Origin: Orientallactaga sibirica
Taxonomy: Eukaryota; Chordata; Mammalia; Rodentia; Dipodidae
Direction of reading: 5' to 3'
Length of the DNA stretch: 64,000 nucleotides
Assembly: GCA_036365145.1 (NCBI GenBank)
Contig: JAEOAD010000034.1
Span: forward strand, 17,699,501 to 17,763,500
Part shown: in pieces, positions 58,178 to 64,000 of the stretch
Layout: the number at the start of each line of letters is the position of its first letter
Position numbering within the stretch: position 1 is the first letter of the stretch
Made by a program: the position numbers and the translations under genes
Notes under the pieces: generated by a model
Told to the model about the DNA's origin: nothing
Databases searched by the model: none
What the model saw: the letters and a program-made list of their open reading frames with translations, nothing else

Positions 58178-59779
58178 CTAAATATTCACACAATTAACAA
58201 ATGAATGTGATCAATGCAATTTAAAGTTACTAGTGTCACCTTTACTGAAGAAATGGAACCAGCCAGCAGTCTTGAAATATATGCAAAAATATTTAGGAAA
58301 GAAAAACTAAGTAGAAAGCTCATTTGGCCTTAGCTGTGTAACAAACTATCCCACGTCTGGGACTTTAAATGAGAAATGCTTATTTTTCACACCGTTCTGC
58401 CAACAATCTTGTGTAGGCTCAGCTGAAATGTTGTTCTGGTCTCCTTAGAGCACATTAACACACCTCTGGTGTCTGCCATGTGTCTGTAGGCAAGGTTTTT
58501 TCAGAGGTCTTCAGCAATCATGGTTCAACTTAAACCCATGTCACTTCTCATCCTCCACCCTGCCAGACTTTGCTGATCCCACAGAAACATGCTGGGCTTC
58601 TGAGAAAGAAGAAATATAGAAGGTCTGAGTAGGTTATGAGACTCTGATCATATAAAATCCATAGCAAATTATTGACCAAAATCAGTCATCTGTGCCAATG
58701 TGACTTAAGGAGTAGAGGAACCCAGTTGAATTTCAGGTGGAGATGGAAAAAGCCTGAAGAATCATGCAGACACATTTTCATAGTGTAAACTAGTCCAGTC
58801 TGCTAATTAAGTCAGCCAGTATTCAAAAACTGCACAGACAGGAATGCTGCTGGGATATTGGAGGGCCATGAAATGTGGGAAACTAATTATGTGACCGATC
58901 TGACTCTTACATGTGCAGCAGCATTCAATTGATAGGATCCTGTTCCCCAAACATTAGATGTAGAATGGTGTAAAGATCATCTTTCTCAATGATGGGGATT
59001 TTTAGAGAACAAACATTTCATAGACAAATATTAAGTACATTTCTCAAGATATTATGCTCACCAAATATGTATTGATGGGACTGAAAATCTAATATATTTA
59101 GTAGTCTATGTACTGTAATACTAAGAAAAATCATTTCAATTAACCTTGACTATTTAGATTTGTAAGACTAATATTCAGAGATCTGTTTGTATATGTGTAT
59201 ATGCATGCAAAAAACACATTCTCAGAGTCTACATACACATGGACATACACATGTTCAGATGCCTAGTAGTAAAAGAGAAATACAAGTTCCATTTTTCAAG
59301 GCCCTCTGCCCAATTTTAATTTGTTGCACCTCCTAATTTCTTTTATATTGTGGGCAGAAGTTATTCCCAGAGCTAATTCATACATACACTGTTGAACACA
59401 CACCATCTGTTTATGAAACTGTAGGAACAACAGTGAAATAAGCTTGTAATACATAGGTCTACTGCTTTTCATCAGTAAAATAAATAAATCAATGTTTTCA
59501 TGAAGATATCTCTTCCTGATATTGAAAGACATGCTAGGTACTACTTTATAACAACCTCATCAATGTATTTTCAAGAGTCTTTATTGATTTACAGTGAAAA
59601 ATACTGAGTATTAAACTAAAAATATTCATAAATAAGAGTAAAGACATAAATTATTCTTGAGGATATTGCAAAACTGATAGTTTATGTAATGTAAGGTTAC
59701 TGATTCAAACAGACATAGTTTTCAAAATCATTACCTCGATCTTAAATTTTTATAATAATTGATAGTTGATTTGACATTT
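58178..59779. other. mostly unique sequence, no gene seen
   Basis: 58,330-58,420 (GCTGTGTAACAAACTATCCC and following) resembles an old placental interspersed repeat I cannot name. The rest shows nothing. No coding evidence. Confidence 0.4.
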
Positions 59780-59940
59780 AGAACTCCAGTTTTCTCAGCT
59801 TTAAAAACAAGGAGATGAGTGAGAATAATACTTCCATATTAAGAGAAGATTATAATCCTCACTAGAAGTGAAATACCTGAAATGTTCAATGCAAAGTGCA
59901 GTACAGAGAAAATAGTAAATGGTAGCCAATTTTGTATAAT
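59780..59940 (+). repeat. MIR element, sense
   Basis: CAGTTTTCTCAGCTTTAAAA, then GATGAGTGAGAATAATACTT and TAGTAAATGGTAGCC follow the sense MIR 3' half in order. Confidence 0.55.
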
Positions 59941-60059
59941 TAAACTCATAAAATTTGAGTAAAATGTTATAACCAAATCATCACAGTTGCTATCATTTAA
60001 AATTAACTGGCATGAGTAAATAGAGATTGATATTAGCATCAAGTAAAAGTGTAGGTCAA

Positions 60060-60235
60060 CATGTAAAACACCTCCTATTATTGGGCTAGGTATTGTACAT
60101 GACCATCCTTGTGCATTGTTTTATAAGGAATCTTTATTATTTCCAGTTTATCAATGGGTAAACAGACTCAGAGAAAGGGAAAAATTACCTATAGTCTTCA
60201 GATATGAACTAGGACAATTGTCTAACTTAAAAATC
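60060..60235 (-). repeat. MIR element, antisense
   Basis: ATTGGGCTAGGTATTGTACA, CAATGGGTAAACAGACTCAG and AGAAAGGGAAAAATTACC follow antisense MIR. Confidence 0.5.
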
Positions 60236-60878
60236 TTTAATAGGAAAAATATGGTAGATGTAACATTTGGTTTTATTTACCCATCCATTTTTTGTGTCTT
60301 TCTGTCATATTTAATGTAAATAACCAGAAGCTGTCTATATTTGTATTTCTACTATTAGCTCCACTGAGTGTTGGGTTATATAATGTTCAATAAAAAATAT
60401 GCTTGTTGAATTCCCTGCTTAGACTGACAAAGAATGCATGAGGTCAAAAAACTTGAGCTTTTGTAATTTTTTCCCATGACAGAGGCCAAACATTGATGAG
60501 TTAAGTAATAATGAAAAATGTCAGGGATATACTAGAGGCAAAAAAGAATGACCTTGGGATCAGTGTCCTAAATATCAAATTTCTTGTGCCACTCCATGAG
60601 TGAAAGGAAAATATTTAACAGCTGCAATGTCCCAGAAATAAAAACAAATTATATTACAATGTATGGAGGAGAAAAGAAGGATCATGAATATTGCTTTCTG
60701 GAATTCTTCCTCCAGGAAGACTTGCTCTGTACCTGTTGCTATAGGAACTATAAAGAATAATCAACTGCTTCAATATATTTTATCTCATTTTTTTTATTTC
60801 TTCATCTTTAAAATTGATGAATTGGTGAAACCAAGGCTTTCATGTATCAGGACTGATCTGAATATACTTATGTCTCTA
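60236..60878. other. unique sequence, no gene seen
   Basis: Nothing recognised. Confidence 0.4.
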
Positions 60879-61038
60879 ATTTTTTTTTTTTTTTTTGGTT
60901 TTGTAGGTAGGGTATCACTCTGGTCCAGGCTGACCCGGAGTTAACTATGTAGTCTCAGCGTGGCCTTGAACTCTCGGCGATCCTCCTACCTCTGCCTTCC
61001 GAGTGCTGGAATTAAACGTGTGCGCCACCACGCCCAAC
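60879..61038 (-). mobile_element. B1-type SINE, fairly young
   Basis: T18 run, GTAGGTAGGGTATCACTCTG, CAGGCTGACCCGGAGTTAAC, CCTTGAACTCTCGGCGATCC and GCGCCACCACGCCCAACTC. Several CpGs are kept. Confidence 0.92.
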
Positions 61039-61264
61039 TCTAAAATATTTTAATTTATGACAAAATAGTTTATAGACTTAAAAAGAGTGAGGATTCAAAT
61101 TAGCAGCAGCTGATTCAAACTTTTGTGAGCAAATTCACTTTAATACCCATTTTTAGCTTATTTGTCTGAGTATTGGATTTAGGGTAAGAAGACAAGGATT
61201 ATGAAGTTATTGTTCATATCATTTATATTTTCTATTTGCATTTTCTTGGCTATTTCTTGTTATA

Positions 61265-61458
61265 ATAATGACTAATTCCTTTACTTATTTATCTGTGTGT
61301 ATATGCATTACAAATGTATGGTGCAACAGGGTGTCTTGCTGCTGCAAACAAATGAATGCTCATCCAGGTTTACGTAAGGGACTGGGGAGTTGAATCTGGT
61401 CTGGCAGGCTTTGTAAGCAAGTGCTTTTAACTAAAAACTGAGCCATCTCCCCAGTCCT
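61265..61458 (-). mobile_element. old tRNA-derived SINE
   Basis: GGTGCAACAGGGTGTCTTGC, GCTGCAAACAAATGAATGC, GGCAGGCTTTGTAAGCAAG and CTGAGCCATCTCCCCAGTCC. Confidence 0.7.
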
Positions 61459-62177
61459 TATAAACATACTTATATACATTATAATTCCACTGCTTGGTTG
61501 CTCAGTGAAGAAATCTCCAACCACAGAATACATTGATAGAAATTTAATATTTTATAGGTAGCAACTGCCTTAAGTGTTTCTGCCATCTTTACTATTATGA
61601 ATCTCCACAAAGAAAAAGAGAAGAAAAGAAGTAGTTTGTGACTACTCAGTACTACAAGCAAGGAAGGTGACATACTTAAATGTTCCTCTACCCTCTACCT
61701 CTGTCCCGTTAACCCATCCATCAGTGCTTAAAGAACCTCTGCATGTCTGCAACCCCTCCTTCCCTGCTCTAGTCCCCGTGAACTTTCAACAAGATCTTCA
61801 AATTCTCCTTTCCCATATGTCACTTCACTAAGTTGCATGCAGAATGATCATTTGAAGAACATATGAAAATTACCATGATTTCAAGGAACAGGACATCTCC
61901 TTAGCCTAGCATTGTTATACAGATTCTCATAGTCTGACCCTTTCTCATTTCATCGCTTTACTTCTCAGTGTTCTCTATTTTTTGCCTGTACCGAACTCCC
62001 TGTTCTATGAACTCCCCATGTTTCCCCTTCTTATATTGTCCTTCTTTCTAATACCTTTTTTTTTCTTACTACTATTACAGTAAATGCCACATCTTGGTAT
62101 AATTTGTTGATCTGCAGAGCAGTGAAAAAAAAAAAAAAACCTCTGTCTTATTTTTCTATATCTTCCCCATACCCTTT

Positions 62178-62179
<2 letters not shown>
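61459..62179. other. unique sequence, no gene seen
   Basis: C/T-rich in places (61,690-61,780). No repeat or frame supported. Confidence 0.4.

Positions 62180-62229
<50 letters not shown>
62180..62229. repeat. (AT)n microsatellite
   Basis: About 25 AT units next to a SINE tail. Confidence 0.95.
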
Positions 62230-62232
<3 letters not shown>

Positions 62233-62239
62233 TTTCTAT

Positions 62240-62425
62240 TCTTTTTTAAATATATTACTTATTTGAGAGAGAAAATGGGTGTGCCAGGGCACTGAGCAAC
62301 TGAAAACAAACTCCAGATGCATGTGCCTCCTTGTGTATCTGGCTTACGTTGGTCCTAGAAAATGGAACCAGGGTCCTTTGGCTTTGCAGGCAAATGCCTT
62401 AACTGCTAAGCCATCTCTCTAGCCC
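62240..62425 (-). mobile_element. tRNA-derived SINE
   Basis: TTTGAGAGAGAAAATGGGTG, CTCCAGATGCATGTGCCTCC, GGCTTTGCAGGCAAATGCC and AACTGCTAAGCCATCTCTC. Confidence 0.88.
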
Positions 62426-62573
62426 TTTGTAAAATTTCTAAATATTTCAAACTTTTAAAATGTCTGCTAAGAGAAAAATATTGATTAATATACCAGTTAA
62501 TTTTTATCGTAATTGTATTTATTTAGTTAGTTAGTTTTAGTTTTTCTTTTGTTTTATATATTTCCTTTTCCCC

Positions 62574-62790
62574 CTTTTTATTGACCCTTTTTTTAATTGT
62601 CGACAATATCCCATGGTACTTCCCTCCCTCCCCCCATTTCCCCTTTGAAACTTCACTCTCCATCATATCCCCTCCCCCTCCCAATCAGTCTCTCTTTTCA
62701 GTTTGATGTCATGATCTTTTCCTCCTATTACAATGGTCTTATGTAGGTAGTGTCAGGCACTGTGATGTCATGTATATCTAGGCAGTTAAT
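62574..62790 (-). mobile_element. short L1 3' end (subfamily A), antisense
   Basis: AATTGTCGACAATATCCCAT, TTTGAAACTTCACTCTCCAT, GTTTGATGTCATGATC and GTAGGTAGTGTCAGGCACTG match 34,230-34,440 closely. 5'-truncated after about 215 bases. Confidence 0.8.
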
Positions 62791-63639
62791 TTTGTGAGAG
62801 TTTTATTTTTTTAAAAATCACAAGAATATTGTATCCTACAGGCTTAAATATCTTAATTTTATATGTAAAACTTTAGAATGCTTCCTGAGTTTATATCCTA
62901 CATTGCCTCTTGGGATGGCTCCATTTGTTCCCAAGAAAGTTCCCCAGCAGGTATGCCTTGTCCTGGCATCTCCAACATCCTCTAGCCCTTTATCACATCA
63001 CATAGCTGCAATCATTGTCCCATCTGTGACTGCCTATAGGGAATCTGACCCTATCACTAGTTACCTGGCCTCACAAGCTTTCCTAGAAAATCTGAATGGA
63101 AGCTTTCATGGCCTCCTAAGCCTTCCATTTTGCATATGGGCAAAGCCAGCATCCTAAGGATGATACCAGAGTTTCTTCTAGCTTGATCAGTAATGATGCT
63201 CCGTAGGCTATATTAGCCTTTGGGTTATTGGGTAGTGGAACAAGTGAAATTAATTATGGGACACATTTTACTAGGTGGCCCTGTATAAGGAAGTTTAGGT
63301 AGAGTGCTCCAGAAGCACTCTTTCTTATGCAAAAGTCAAAGGAATTCACTCCATACACTTGGGCCTCCCCACCGTTAGATAGATCTGGCCAATTATTGAA
63401 ATATCCTTAGGTTTCTTTCCCAAGGCAAAGTGTTTGGTCATTTTCAGTGGGGCTAATGTCTTCAGAAATCATCATTTCCCTAGCTCCAAACACATAGCAT
63501 TTTTCTGATAGAAATCAAAACTTTTCCATGTCTTTCTTATTTTGCTTTTTCCTCCCAATTCTCACTGTAATAATGTCTAGAAGTAGCTACAATAGCTATG
63601 CCACAGTTAGAAATTTGAATTGCCTTAAAATTTCTCCCA
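62791..63639. other. unassigned sequence, possibly an old repeat
   Basis: Blocks such as CTCACAAGCTTTCCTAGAAA, GCAAAGCCAGCATCCTAAGG and TTTGGGTTATTGGGTAGTGG feel like an old LTR-retroelement internal region, but I cannot name it. The 84-codon frame at 62903-63157 has no domain. Confidence 0.35.
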
Positions 63640-64000
63640 CAAAATTACTTTAGTTTGTTGTCTTAAACCATTTTATGTGTAGCTTTAATCCTGTTTTATA
63701 TGATGACTGTACTAATTTACATGATCAACCATGCATTGGGGTTCCCATCTATTTTTTTTTCTTTTTGATAATACTCCTACATAGAAGTAGGTCGTATCTC
63801 ATGGTGATTTGCATTTAATTACCTCAGTGATTAATAACATTGAAAAATTTTCTAAAGCTATTACCCATTTGACTGTAGTCATTTGAGAAATCTGTACTTG
63901 GGTCTATTGCCCATTTTTAATTGGATCATTATTTTTGTTATTATTTGCTGTTGACTTGCTTGAGCTCTTTATATGTTCTTATATTAACCCCTTGTCAAAT
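63640..64000 (-). mobile_element. ancient L1M ORF2 region, antisense, runs off the window
   Basis: TCTCATGGTGATTTGCATTT, TGAGAAATCTGTACTTGGGT, CTATTGCCCATTTTTAATTG and ATATTAACCCCTTGTCAAAT follow antisense L1M ORF2 in order. It continues past the end of the window. Confidence 0.6.

Overview
This window is non-coding mammalian DNA from a rodent. It is AT-rich and poor in CpG, and it is densely packed with retrotransposon copies of several ages. I find no exon, tRNA, rRNA or intact gene that I can support. The open frames present are short (at most about 125 codons) and fall in repeats, in microsatellites or in sequence with no recognisable protein features. The best reading is an intergenic or deep intronic stretch.

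Taxon. Two SINE families dominate. One is a B1-type 7SL-derived monomer of about 140 bp with an A-rich tail. The other is a tRNA-derived SINE of about 200 bp, with a tRNA-like head, a fixed body, a (CT)n stretch and an AATAAA-rich tail. L1 3' UTRs of an Lx-like lineage, several ERVL-MaLR-type LTRs and one class-II-looking solo LTR complete the picture. B1 restricts this to rodents. The tRNA SINE is not murine B2 or ID, and I lean towards a dipodoid (jerboa-like) rodent, by inference only.

Layout. 1-7,150: ancient MIR, MaLR-type LTRs and old L1/HAL1-like sequence. 7,200-16,200: L1 3' UTR, then clusters of tRNA SINEs and B1s, an old L1M 3' region and a MaLR-type LTR. 17,057-22,110: an L1 of about 4 kb on the minus strand (split by a SINE) joined head to head with an L1 3' UTR on the plus strand. 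22,500-26,000: mostly unique. 25,880-27,341: a three-level nest (L1M, then SINE, then LTR) followed by a second LTR. 27,780-30,560: a run of tRNA SINEs. 31,290-37,682: L1 3' ends, including a twin-primed (inverted) L1 and a tail-less L1 segment inside a SINE. 38,000-49,650: SINEs in mostly unique sequence. 49,901-54,676: a second twin-primed L1, a 5'-truncated L1, and a solo LTR sitting at that L1's A-rich tail. 56,215-58,177: a complete two-LTR non-coding MaLR-type element. The rest is unique sequence with scattered SINE, MIR and L1 fragments.

There is no operon or gene network here. What can be read is a history of insertions. Many young copies still have clear target-site duplications, and three L1 copies show unusual integration geometry. 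All repeat family names come from my memory of consensus sequences, without any database search.
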